Assembly: GCA_918797485.1 (NCBI GenBank)
Contig: CAKKNE010000002.1
Coordinates: 3,066,501-3,130,500, forward strand
Origin: Pelagomonas calceolata
Taxonomy: Eukaryota > Sar > Pelagophyceae > Pelagomonadales > Pelagomonadaceae
Direction of reading: 5' to 3'
DNA: 64,000 bases
Position numbers and translations under genes: made by a program. Within the stretch, counting starts at the first letter, position 1. Every line of letters starts with the position of its first letter. The notes under the pieces were generated by a model, which saw only the letters and a list, made by a program, of their open reading frames with translations, made no database searches and had not been told where the DNA came from. Below, one piece after another: positions 42,312-53,299 of this stretch.

Positions 42312-45300
42312 ATGCCGCCGCCGCGCGGTCCGCCGCGACGACCGCCAAGGGCGCAGGCGCAGTACGCGGCCCACGCTTTACAACAGCACGGCGCGCTGCC
42401 GCCGCGGCCGCCTCCCGCGGACCCGGCTGTAACAACGGCCATTGAGGTGCTCGAGGCCTCGGCGAGATATGCGGAATCGCAAATAGATGTCCGTTCTAGA
42501 GATGCGGCGGTGGACGCGGCGTTGGGTGCTTGCGCACGGGCTTTGTCTCGAGGCGAAGTACCACTAGTCGCGCCCGCCGCACAAGCGGCGGCAAGAGTCG
42601 CCCAACTCGCGTCGGGCGCGCCGAACACCTTGCCACGATTAGCACAATTAGTGGATCAATTAGTAGGATGGGCTTTAGACGTGTCGATGGAACGGCGCGA
42701 CGCGAGAGCATTAACAGACAATTTAGCACGGTTCGGGCTGAACTGCTGGCGGTCCGAACGAGTGGTCGCTCAGACGTTAGTGAGAAACCTGGACCAGGAC
42801 CTGTCGCGACTATCAGCATCAGCCAGAGACGAAACGCAAGTGATACAAGTCGCAAGTGTAGCGCGATGCTTGTCCGCCGTCCTGAGGAATCTCGAGCGAG
42901 ATGCAGCTCATGCCCAGACCTGTTCAAGGTTTGTGGATGCCTTGTTAAGCGCAAGGACTGCGGCCCAAGAGCCTCATGCGTGGGATGACGTCTGCCACGA
43001 GCTCTGTATTGATTTACTGAAAGGGTCTGACTTTCGGTTGATAGAACAGCCGTATGGGCGGTGTTTGGAACAGCAATTGACAGCTGTGACGACGCACGCC
43101 CTCGACGCGGTAGGTGCGGACTCTTCCAAATCATCGGCGAAGCACGCTCGGAGATGTGGCAGAGCCGCGGGCCGCGTCGCGGCCTGGCTGTCCGTCCAAG
43201 GACCTCTGAGTGGTGGTGGGGCTTCGGAAATTCTAGGCGCTTGTTTAGATTCAACTCCTTCGAACGTCAGTACGGCCTTCCGCGACTGTCGACGAAGTCT
43301 AGTAATACAGGACGCCAACAAGGAACCATATACAACGTTATTTGAAGCGAGGAAGAAACTAGCGAAAGCATTGGCGGCGCTAGCGACTCTCGCGAGGCAA
43401 CCTGAAAGGGTAGCAAGGGCCGCTTCCATAGCTACCGACGCCGACGATTATGCTTTTTTCTTAGATGCCGCTCTACGAGATGTAGATGGTTCTGCGCGCT
43501 TATGCGAGGCAGCCCCTCAAAACAATAACAGGGACAACTGGGACGCGTGGTGCCGCACAGCTTCTTCTGTTGCCAAGGGCGCGGCGCAGCCAGCTAGATC
43601 GAGAGGTGCCGGAGCGGCGGCGCGACGAGAAGCATTAGAGAAGGCCCTGCAAGCGTTATGTAACGCGCCATCCTTCGAGGGCGAGTGCTTTCAAGCGCTC
43701 ACAGCTCTCTGCGACGCGCTACCGCATGGAGCAGGTGTGAAAGCTCTAGAAACGCGCGAGGCCCTCGCTACGAAAGCGCTACCCTCCTTGATAAAGCGAC
43801 TTAGAAGGAGACCTGTCTCGAATAAAGATCTCAATCACGCGGGGCCTGCCTTCGCGGCTTGTGCGTCTCGGTTAGCGTCTGGAGACGACCAGTACGTCGA
43901 CAGCGCAGCAACTGCCTCGTTACAAGTCATTACGAGCTTGGGCGGCGGCGGCGACGGCTCCGTGGCGTGTATCCGCGGTCTCGGCCGGCCGAAGGCGGAA
44001 GGAGATAGAGACGCTACATTACAACTAGTCTCGAGGGCCCAGGAAAGTTCATCAGGTGACCTCGCGGCCTTATTTGTTGAGGACACTACTGATGACACAC
44101 AACCCTTAGAAGTGGCCGTCATCGACCTCGAGGAGCACGTCACTCCAGCGCTCAAAACGAGACACGAGCGCGACGGCGACGCGCGAGCTTGTTTATTGGC
44201 TTTGCTGCGGCCGCAGACGCGCGTCTCCGTCTCGAAGAGCACGACGCCGCACAAGAAGGGTAAAAGACCACCTGCTTTACTGTTGCGGAGACCGGGGACG
44301 CCCCCACCTGATACAGACGACGACGACGACTCCGCTGCTCACCGCGCGCGAGCGGCGGCACCTTCAGCATTCGCGAAGACGGCCGCGACGCAGATCGTCT
44401 CACAGCTGCTGCGGAGTTGTCTAGGGGACCCTGCTCAGACGTTGGAACGTATTAGTAATGATGCCAAGGAAGCTGCTATGAGAGGTGACCGTGCACAACG
44501 AGTGAACATTTTAGCGTTGGTGGATGCTCTGGAACGGGAGATGGGCAGGGTCGCGGAAACGCGGCCCTCGACGCTTCCCGACGACGTTCAAGTGTTACTA
44601 GGTAACAATGAATCTGATGGGGAAGAAGAAGACAACCGGCCGCCCTGGGAGGTGGCCTTCTTCTTCCGGCAGAACCGGAAAGTGTGTGATGCCTGGCTGT
44701 CACAAATAAGAAAGGACGCGGCGGTCTGTGCTTTAAGAAGCGGTTCATTTGCGCAGGCCTCGTACCACGCGGCCCACGACTGTTCGGCCTGTGCTCTCCA
44801 ACTAAAAGAGGTGCGCGCCAAAGTTACGCAATCAAAGAAGACGCCCAAGGCTGAGATTGATGCGATCCGACGGTTCGAGGACGCGTTGGCGGTGTTGGCG
44901 TTAGCTCGGACGGCGCTCGGTGATGGGGCCGGTGTTCGTGGTTTGCACCGGTGGCACCGCGACGTCGCCGATAGTAGTGATGGGAAGAGAAGAGGGTGGT
45001 GGCTCGAAGCGGCCGCAGATGTTTGTATCAGTGTTGTTACTTTATATATAGGACGCGCATGACGAAGAATTTATTAACCGAACAGATATCTGACTTCATC
45101 TGATTATATTTCAAACCAATTCTCCGCCGACGCGTCGTTCCTTTCACACATATCGTTCGATGTGTGATATCCGCAACTCACACTTTATAACATAGGTCGC
45201 CGCCGGCCGCCACGCGGCGGCCCTGACGACCATTGCTCAGCGTTCTTTAAGTGACGACTGCCGCGCCGCCGCCGTCACTACTGCGTTAGAACTCGCCGCG

Positions 45301-48300
45301 AGATCAAGAGCCGCCTTAGGTCGACGCGACGACGACGCCTTCCGAGCCATATTAGAGCGAAGGAAGAACCTCGAGAAGCAGTCCAATAAGACGCTGCTCG
45401 CGGCCTTCGAGGGCAAGCAGGCGGCGCTCGCTCTTGGACGGTGGACAGCGCCACACGTGATGTGCCGCGGCGACCCCGTCGACTTGTCCGTGCGGAAAGC
45501 CGTGAGTGCGGACACGCAAACTAGGTTGGCGCTGACGGACATCTGCGCGAAGTTAAGGGATGCCAAACCTGCTGACGGTCCCTTCGGTAGATATGCTCGC
45601 TCGTTGTCTGTCGCGGCGCGAGCCGCAACGGCGGCAGCGACAAACTTCCCCGGCCCCTGTTACGGTCGAGGCGACGCGTTAAGACGCTTACGACGAGCTA
45701 CTGATGCAGGATGGGCCCGTCCGGTCATCGGCGTCGCGCAGGCTTTTAGTGATAACGTCCAGAGGACGCAACGCGCGGTGGAGGCGTGTGAATTGGAGGC
45801 CGCCGCGTCGGTCTGTTGTCGGCGGAACGATGATAGAGACGCGGCGGAGGACTACCTCGCTTCATTAACGGCGAGAGCCGCTCTCGTAAGGGAGCATGGG
45901 TCGAGGCACTGGAGACTAGTTGATGGCGCCCCTTTGCATGTCCTTGTGGAAAGGTGCCACCTCACGAAACCGGGCACGTTTCGCGCGCTGAAGAACGCCG
46001 CGCGATTAGTTGAACATGCTTGTTTGTTGCGAGAACAGGCCGGCCCGCCTACTCTGAGGACATTAACGGTATTAACCGAGCAAGACTCCCCTAAACTACC
46101 TCTCAAGCGATTCCTCGAACCTGACAGAATTGTTGGAGCACCGGTTGATGTTGCGTCCGACAAATTACATTTCTCGGCGCGGTGGCTCCGCAAGGCCTGC
46201 CGGACGGCTCTTAAAGTCACGACGAATATCGATTGGGACGCGGCGTTGACGGAAGCCGCACAACGTTGCTGTCTAGCGACCGGAGCTTTATCTTCGAACA
46301 ATGGGCCCGTCGACCTGCTGCGAGCTTGTGTGAGAGCAACACCGGCCGACGCGAAGTCCTGGCTCGAGCTAGGGCGGTGGACGGAGTCTTCACTAAATGA
46401 CGTCGACGAGGCGAGGCACGCCTACGCTAGGTGTTTGCAGGTAGGAGGTCTCTCGGCAAAACTAGCTAGTATTGCTGGTGCGCGTTTAATACAAGCTAGT
46501 GAAGACGCCAAGGGCTTGGACGAGCTCGCCGACGACACGCCGACGAACGCCTGGGTGTCCGTAGCCCCACAGTTACTCGGAGCGGCCTTCACGCCGTCCT
46601 CGACCTACTCGCCCACAAGACCTTGGTTCCGGTTATTAAGACGCGTGGCTCTCGAACGGCCGGAGGTCGTCGCCCATGCTGTGGTGGTGGCCTGTCGCGA
46701 GGCGAAGCGAGATAAAGCGGCTCTGCTGGAGGACGGGACCACAAAGCCATGGTTCCGAGGCGGCGCGGCGACTCGTACCTTACGAGCCGAACTTGCACTG
46801 TCGGGGGCGACGACGCGAGCGTTGTTGGCCGGTTCCGAGTTGTTAGCTGATGAGCTACATACTGTCGCTACTTTACCGGAGGATCGGTGGTGCTTAGCTC
46901 TGTCTCGACGCACCTGTGCGGAGTTACGAGACGCCCAACACTCCCTGCGACGAGAGTTAGCTCGTTCCTTGGTCGTGTTTACATCAAATGACACGACACC
47001 AGTCCCCGAATCCCTGAACAAAGATAGGCTCGAGGAGCTCATCGACAGTGTCCTCTTCAAGCGGAAATGTCTGGCGAGGCCCTTTTTGCGGTTACTAGAT
47101 AAAGCCGTCGACGATTTAATACAGGACAAGGACTTTCCTACAGAACATGCGCAGGAATTCCACCACGTCGCGCGGGCGGCCGTCGCTGCCGCGCGCGAAT
47201 CGCTAGAAAGTCCACCACGTTCGGTAGTGAGGGAATGGTGCCGCGGCGACCGGATTACGGGAGTAGATGGGTTTGGCGGTGCTATTGATGCGTTCGCTAA
47301 ATTACGCGGGGATGATATACAGCAGTGGTCTCCTGAGAGTGTCGCGCCTCGATTGACGCAAGGCCTTTCCAGTGAGGAACAAGTCTCGTTACCGGTAGCT
47401 TGTACTCCAAAAGCAAGATTACTATCTTTGACTGGTTCTGTCAGAGCTCTAGCCTCACGTACGCGGCCGAAGAAAATACATGTGGCTTGCGACGACGGCC
47501 TGACGAGAGCCTTCCTACTCAAAGGAAGGGAAGACGTCCATTTAGACGCTAGAGTGATGCAACTATTACAATGTGTGGGATGGGCCACGAAGGCGTCGAT
47601 CAACAGGTACGCGGTGCTACCTCTCTCGCGTAGTTCAGGCCTCATCGAGTGGGTGCCTAGAACTACACCCTTATTTACGTTGTATGAAAGGTGCCAAAAA
47701 AACAGGAGACTGACGAAGGCCATCGGCATCCGCCAGAAAAGATTGAGCGACGAGGCTAGTAATAACAATAAGAAGAAGCGGTCGCCGCGAAAGCCAAAGG
47801 GAGAGGAGATCGAGCGGGACGCGGCGCCGTCGCACCTGTGGCGGCTGGCTCTGTCGCGACGGAACATCGACCCTTCGAAACGCAACGAGTGGGACCTTTC
47901 TAAGATACGTTCCGCGTACGACGAACTGGCGGCCGACGCGCCTTCTGAACTCGTAGATCGAGCTCTAGCAAGGGCGCAATCTTCATGTTCAGACTACGTG
48001 CGAGCTCGAAGGATCTACGCGGAGTCGCTGGGGACGTCTTGCGTCGTAGCACATGCTCTCGGATTAGGGGATCGGCATCTCGACAATGTACTGCTAGACG
48101 CTTCATCGGCGAAGCTGTGGGACGTCGACTGGGGCGTTTGTTTCGACGCGGGTCATCGGTTGAGAGTGCCGGAAAAGGTGCCGTTTCGCTTGACGCCGTG
48201 TGTTGCACGACCCTTGGGTCCCGAAGGTGCTTCTAGATCAGGCGTGTTCGTGGAGTCGGCGCATCGATTGGCCTCTTCACTAGCAGGCGACGCGGGCCAA

Positions 48301-51300
48301 TCGTTGGCGGAACTACTTGCTTTATGCTGTCGCGACGCGAGAGTCGAGTGGCGCGCGACGCGGGGCCCGGCTCGGATCAAAAACAAGGAGCGCGACGAAG
48401 GAGCGAAGCAACGAGGTGTCTTAGCGTTGGCGTCCGCAAGACTCTGGGAGGACCGGCGTTCGCTCCGAGCGGACGCTTTGAAGAGATCCGAGGCCGTCAA
48501 AGCTTGTCTCGACGCCCGATACGCCTCCATCGACGCCTCAAAACTCAAAGACGAACCGGAGGAGGATGATATTCAGAGACCGAAGCAGGCCGAGCTCGCG
48601 CACGCCACGAAGGAGACGAAGCGGTTATTAGCTCAGAAACGCGAAGCTGAACGCTCCAGAGCGGACGCGTCGGACGCCGTATATAATTCTAAGATGGCTT
48701 TGGACGAAGCTCTGTCAAGAAGCGCTACTGAACGTCAACGACGGATCGATGCTAGGTTTAAGTTATCTACAGGTGACGACACGCTAGCTACGTTGGCTGC
48801 TACGTTGCGAGCAGCTGCGGCGGGCGCGGTTGGTGTCCCAGAACCAAACTTGGAATTACTTCGCCGAATCTTCGAGACGCGGCCGGATCTGCGAGACGTC
48901 GTGGCGGCGTTACGAGATGATAATTTGTTGAGTGACGGCATCCGAGCCGCGAGGGACCAGGTCCTGCAAAACGGCTCCATGTTCGCTTTTCAAGGGTATG
49001 AAAATACGAATGAAAAGGAAGACATGCGTGTTTTGGAGACGATCCATGCGGCTCTGTTGAGGACGCCGCCGGACCCGCGGCCGGCGTGTCGGGATGCGGC
49101 CACGGCGCTGGAGCGAGCTTCAGAAGCTCTACGCAGTGCCGCACCCTTGGTTGCGGCTGACGAATCCACGGAAGATCAGAATGGAGACGCTTTTGCTCAT
49201 GCCACATCGCTAGAAGAGTTTTTAGGCGAGGCCGAAGCTAGGTTAGCCCTAGCTCGCGACCTCGTCGAGGGCTCGGCCGCACCTCTGAGAAGCGATAGGA
49301 TAGCGTACGCGTTGCAGGTCCTAGATACGGCGAAAGATAACGCTCGATCACGAGTGAGGGACCAGATCAACGACGACGCCTTCGTTGGCGCCCTCAAGTC
49401 GCTACGACGCGCCCTCGACGCGACGGACGCGCTGCAAAGCATGAGTCAGAGGCCGGTCGTGAGCGCTTCGGCAAGGTGCCAGCGGTCCGTGTCGCGGCTG
49501 CGAGACGTCGACTCTTCCTCAAATAATGATGACGCTTTGGTAGATGCTGCTTGTCAAGCGCGAGCAGCACTCGACGATAGTGATGTAAGAGACGCCTCAT
49601 GTTTACATGAAGATGACCGTTCCATACGCATCGCGGCGCGTTTAGACTCGCTGAGGGATGCGGCCGTCGGCTTAGATCAGCTCCTGGATCAATATGATAC
49701 CAGTCAGGATATATTACATCACATTGCAAGAGGCTGCGACGCGGCGAAACGCCTATCGAGGGATGCCGCTAGACTATTCGCGGCCTCGGCGCTGTCAAGA
49801 CCATCCGACGATAAAGCTCGAGCGTGGCGAGCGAGAGCGTTCCATGCTGCTGATGATAGTGAAAACTGGCGCGCGTGTCTATCGTCGGTACGAGAAGAAG
49901 CTCCTGATGATGACTTGTTGATCCAAGCCCTGGACGCGCTCTGGGCGCCTCTCGCCGGTGCGTTGCGCGCTTGTAATGCCGAGGACGAGGGCATCGGGCA
50001 TGCGAGACGGGGCTTGTTGGCAGCTAGAGATTTAACTGGTGACGACGCCGAGCGGTCGGCCGGGTGTGCCTTATCCGAAGCGGCGTCTGCCGGTGCGGCG
50101 CCCCTAGAAAAACTTCTACTGAAGGAAATAGAGGCCTTCGCCAGCAAACTGCCGGCCACCGCATCGAGGTCGGACGCGGCCGTCTTGCTATCGGCGTCTT
50201 GCGCGGCGGCGCAGCTCAAGCACCTCCTGATGGAGCCGACGGAGTTAAACATGATCCTCCAGCATTTACAAAGACGCTGGTCGCGCTTTGACCAAGCGTG
50301 CGACTCATATACATCTAGAAGAGGTGCAGAGGTCGTGAAGGCGGCGCATCAAATCCAAGCGCGGTCGCCGACGGGGCTCGAAGGTGCCGCATTAAATGCT
50401 TTACGTAGAGCGTCGGACCGCATTTCGTTAGGAGAGGCCGCGCGGTCGTCGTTGCATGCCGCTCGTCAAACACTAGAGACGGGCTTGCGTGCCTTGGACT
50501 CGGCCCAACCTTTTGGTGCGTTGGGTTTGTTAGACGAACTGCAACCTCGCGTTCCAAGAGGAGACGGCTCCTGGGAGCAGCGGCTCAACAAGAGGCGGGA
50601 CGCCGTCCTTACGGTACGAAGGTGGGTCGCCGAGGCGATGGACGCCTGCGACGTCGTCTCGAGCTTGCCGGATCTCGGTGGTGTTATCAATGGTGATAAC
50701 GTCAATGATCTACAGGACGCCCTGAAGCATGCGCAACAGTACTTCGATGCCGGTGCGAGGATCGGCGACGCCGCGGATGCGGCCTACGCCGCCGCGCAGG
50801 CCCACTTAGCGTCATTGCGAGAACGAGAAAGAAAGGCCACCGCCAGTAAAGGTGCTTTAGGGAACGCCGCTCGCAAGGTGCGGTTCGCCAAAAAGAAGCT
50901 GCGGGAACGACAGGCCGGCGATGGGAGAGTGTGGAACGTGCTTCGAGGGCGGACCGCGGACCTCGGCGCGCTCTTTACTTCCGACAGTGTAGCAGCGGCC
51001 GAAGCGAAGGACCTGGAGGCGCGGTTCTGGGAGCTCGATAGGGCTGATTCGCAGTCGTCGAAGTTAATTATTACGGAGGGTGAAAGTGTCGTGTTGGCCG
51101 TCGAGGACCTGGAGGCCTTCGAGAAGGGGTCCAAGAGCAGTACGACTACGTTACCGTTCCATCGCCAAAGGGTCGATACGATCACGCGCGAGTTTGGCGA
51201 GAAGGCTAGTCAGCTTGTTGAATCGGCGGCGCCGTCCGAGTTGGACGTCAAGCCGCTCAAGGCCACGGACCGGACCTCCGTAGCGACCTTGGTGGCTCGC

Positions 51301-51597
51301 TTACTCCGGTTAGCTGACCGGGGGACTTCGCAGGGCCTCGCCCTCGACGACAACATTCAGAGGGACCTGAAACGAGCTCCGCCCTTGTCGTCGCCGGAGA
51401 CCGACGAGGAGACGGACAAGCCGGCGTCGCCGCGTCCCCAAGTGTCGCGCGAGGGCGCCGCCGAGGACGCCTTAGAAACGACGCGCGCGAAACTCGCTTC
51501 TTATGAAGACGCGGCGGTTGTCGACGACCTGGTGAAGACGGCGACGGATCCCGCCGTGCTCTGCCGCATGTACGAGGGGTGGGCGCCCTGGGTCTAG
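42312..51597 (+). CDS. SMG1: SMG1, phosphatidylinositol-3-kinase-related kinase of nonsense-mediated decay
   Basis: Two open frames are joined by an intron at 45021-45195 (phase 0): exons 42312-45020 and 45196-51597, 3036 residues. The first half is alpha-solenoid (HEAT-like). The kinase domain begins near residue 1660: DDGLTRAFLLKGREDVHLDARVMQLLQ, then LPLSRSSGLIEWV, catalytic GLGDRHLDNVLL (about 1860) and the DFG-equivalent DVDWGVCF followed by LRVPEKVPFRLTP, a sequence typical of SMG1. An insertion of about 1000 residues separates the kinase from the FATC end (VDDLVKTATDPAVLCRMYEGWAPWV, last 30 residues); this long C-terminal insertion is characteristic of SMG1. It phosphorylates UPF1 to trigger nonsense-mediated mRNA decay. 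Confidence 0.93.
45021..45195 (+). other. AT-rich spliceosomal intron of SMG1
   Basis: The first SMG1 frame stops at 45062 and the next in-frame stop before the second frame is TAG at 45193-45195. A phase-0 intron from GTTTGT (45021) to CATAG (45195) joins EAAADV to VAAGRHAAALTTIAQRS. The stretch is AT-rich, has no introner repeat or 14-mer, and holds a hairpin TCACACAT/ATGTGTGA near 45150-45175. A slightly later in-phase donor is possible. Confidence 0.65.
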
Positions 51598-51658
51598 GTG
51601 ACCCGGTTGCTCCTGCCCGCGTAACTGGGATTTGCGGCACTTTTCTAGAAATTCACAA

Positions 51659-52794
51659 TTAAGATAAGCTCATCAGCCGCCCCGCCGCGTCGCAGACCGG
51701 AGCTTCTTTCCGCGTGAGCAAATACGTCGTCTCGAAGAAGTAGTCGCAGCCGCGCTCGCGCCAGGACGGCTCGAGGGGCATGCGGTCCTCGCGCTTGAGC
51801 ACCTATGTGGAAATCAAATTTCGGGCGCCCCACGCCATCGACGCGATATTTTCTCCGTAGCTGCGTCTGCTCGATGGCATGAAGTTTCCAGGCCATCGAC
51901 GCGACATCATCGCAGTGACCGCTCGCATAACCTAACTCACTGGTTGATTTCCACACAGCTCTCGACTTCGATGTCGAAGTCGGCTGAGAACAACCGGTCG
52001 ACTTCAGCGCGCTCGATGGAATGCGGCGGCCCGAGCTTACCACCTTCAAATGGCGGGTGCTCGACGCTCACGAAGAGCACCCTGCCCCCCGGTCGCACGA
52101 GCCGCTTTAGCACCGCGGCGTAGGCCTCCCTATCATCTGGAGCGACGGCCACCAACCCTCCTCGGTCGAAGGCCGCGTCGACGAGCGGGCACCTGTGTGG
52201 AAATCAAAATTTTACGGCGCGGCCGCGCTGATTCTTCGCGTCAACCTCCACGCCATCAACGCGACGCCTGCTCGACGGCGTGGCGGTGCCGGTTGATTTC
52301 CACACAATTGGGCACGAGAAGTTGCCGAGAAAATCACCAGTATGCCAGGTCAAGCGCTTGGAGCCGCCCTCAAATGGCAGCCGCACGACGTGCATCGTCG
52401 CCAAAGCGCCGCGGACATCATCTCCGTCGTAGTCGTCGCACGCGTGGCCGGCAATTCTGCGAGCCTCGTCCGCACCATAAGTGGCCTTGAAGGCGTCGAG
52501 CGCCGCCGGGACGCCCTCGACCGCCACGACGCTATGGCCGCGCCACGCCAGATGGGCGACGTCGTGGCTCTGGCCGGCGAGCGGCACGAGCACGCGCGAC
52601 GGCTCGGGCAGCAGTCTCTCCTCAAACTCCGCGAGGCGCGGATGCACGGTCTTACCGAGCTCCCAGCCGCGCGTGTCGCCCTCCCAGCGCTTTCTCCACC
52701 TCGCCAGGCGGTCATCGCTCTGTTGGCAAGTCTGCTGCAGCGCCAGCGACGCGGCGATGCCCGCGGCGGCTCGCGGCAGCGCGCGGAGCATCAT
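51659..52794 (-). CDS. Thiopurine-methyltransferase-like SAM methyltransferase (three exons)
   Basis: ATG 52794 (a second ATG follows at once). Exons 52316-52794, 51967-52192 and 51659-51802 give 282 residues in frame. The TPMT-like fold is clear: RWRKRWEGDTRGWELG, SAM-binding VLVPLAGQSHDVAHLAWRGH, acidic strand end VVAVEGVPAALDAF, TWHTGDFLGNF, then across the first splice the family signature AAFDRGGLVAV, YAAVLKRLVRPGGRVLFVSVEH, and GPPHSIERAEVDRLFSADFDIE. The last exon continues LEPSWRERGCDYFFETTYLL as in the family. The acceptor substrate is unknown: thiols, thiocyanate, halides and metalloid anions are methylated by members of this family. Both introns are introner-like. A 73-residue ORF ends immediately before this ATG. 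Confidence 0.88.
51803..51966 (-). mobile_element. Introner-like intron 2 of the TPMT-like gene
   Basis: On the minus strand TGTGTGGAAATCAACC lies 9 nt after the predicted donor (GTCGAGAGC) and TTTGATTTCCACATAG ends the intron, giving near-perfect terminal inverted repeats. It carries an exact copy of the 14-mer at 51832-51845 and a near copy at 51893-51905. An alternative in-phase donor is GTGGAA at 51954. Confidence 0.75.
52193..52315 (-). mobile_element. Introner-like intron 1 of the TPMT-like gene
   Basis: The 123-nt intron starts GTGCCCAAT followed by TGTGTGGAAATCAA, and ends TTGATTTCCACACAG. The 14-nt terminal repeats are exact inverse complements. The first exon base run after the acceptor is GTGCCCGC, repeating the GTGCCC at the donor, so the donor GT lies in a target-site duplication. 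A near copy of the 14-mer (ACGCCATCAACGCG) is at 52250. Splicing here restores the methyltransferase frame exactly (phase 2). Confidence 0.85.
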
Positions 52795-53016
52795 CTACTT
52801 GCTCCGCAGAATGAAGACGAGGAAGAAGAGGCCGCCGATGCCGCAGGCGCTCAGCGCGACGGCGCGCCACACGTTATAGGCTGCGGTGGCTGCCGCGAGT
52901 ACGAGCTCTTCGTCGTCGTCAGCGGCAGCAGCAGCCTCGACGTCGTGGCCTTGCTTGTACTTGTGCAGGTATGCCGCCTCGCGCGCTGTGGGTTCAGCAC
53001 CACTGATGCGGCGCAT
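52795..53016 (-). CDS. 73-residue single-pass membrane protein, upstream ORF of the TPMT-like gene
   Basis: ATG 53016 to TAG at 52797-52795, directly followed by the ATGATG of the methyltransferase. The protein has a polar N-terminus (MRRISGAEPTAREAAYLHKY), an Ala/Asp acidic stretch, and one hydrophobic helix (AVALSACGIGGLFFLVFIL) ending RSK, so it is tail-anchored. The start context is weak (T at -3), and there is no other ATG in any frame within the ORF. Family unknown. The layout suggests a dicistronic mRNA with the methyltransferase. Confidence 0.6.
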   Translation of the reverse strand: MRRISGAEPTAREAAYLHKYKQGHDVEAAAAADDDEELVLAAATAAYNVWRAVALSACGIGGLFFLVFILRSK

Positions 53017-53069
53017 CGACTGCCACTGCGAGAAGAGTCACTTAGTAATGCGCAGTGCCTCCGCGAAGC

Positions 53070-53092
53070 GCTAGAGCGAGAGACACACTAGG
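53070..53092. promoter_or_regulatory. CTAG dyad (first of a pair)
   Basis: A 23-bp copy: GCTAG, AGCGAGAGACACA, CTAGG. It lies 54 bp from the minus start at 53016. Confidence 0.5.
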
Positions 53093-53094
53093 AT

Positions 53095-53114
53095 GCTAGT
53101 ATGTCTCGCGTAGC
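53095..53114. promoter_or_regulatory. CTAG dyad, shortened (second of a pair)
   Basis: GCTAGTATGTCTCGCGTAGC, 20 bp; the right half has lost the C of CTAGC. It begins 2 bp after the first dyad, in the divergent region between 53016 and the SRPK start at 53300. Confidence 0.45.
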
Positions 53115-53299
53115 TCATTTGGAAATCGAGCCAGCCGCTCGCTCGCGTCGCAGCGGCCTAGGAGGCAAACCAGCGTAGTGGGAACAACTAAGGACACAGC
53201 GAGGACGGTCAAGCCGCTGGTCCGAGCCCGACGCGCCGCCGGAGCCACCGCTGCCGCCAAATAGAAGAAAGCCAGACTCAGCGCGCGCCACGATATACG

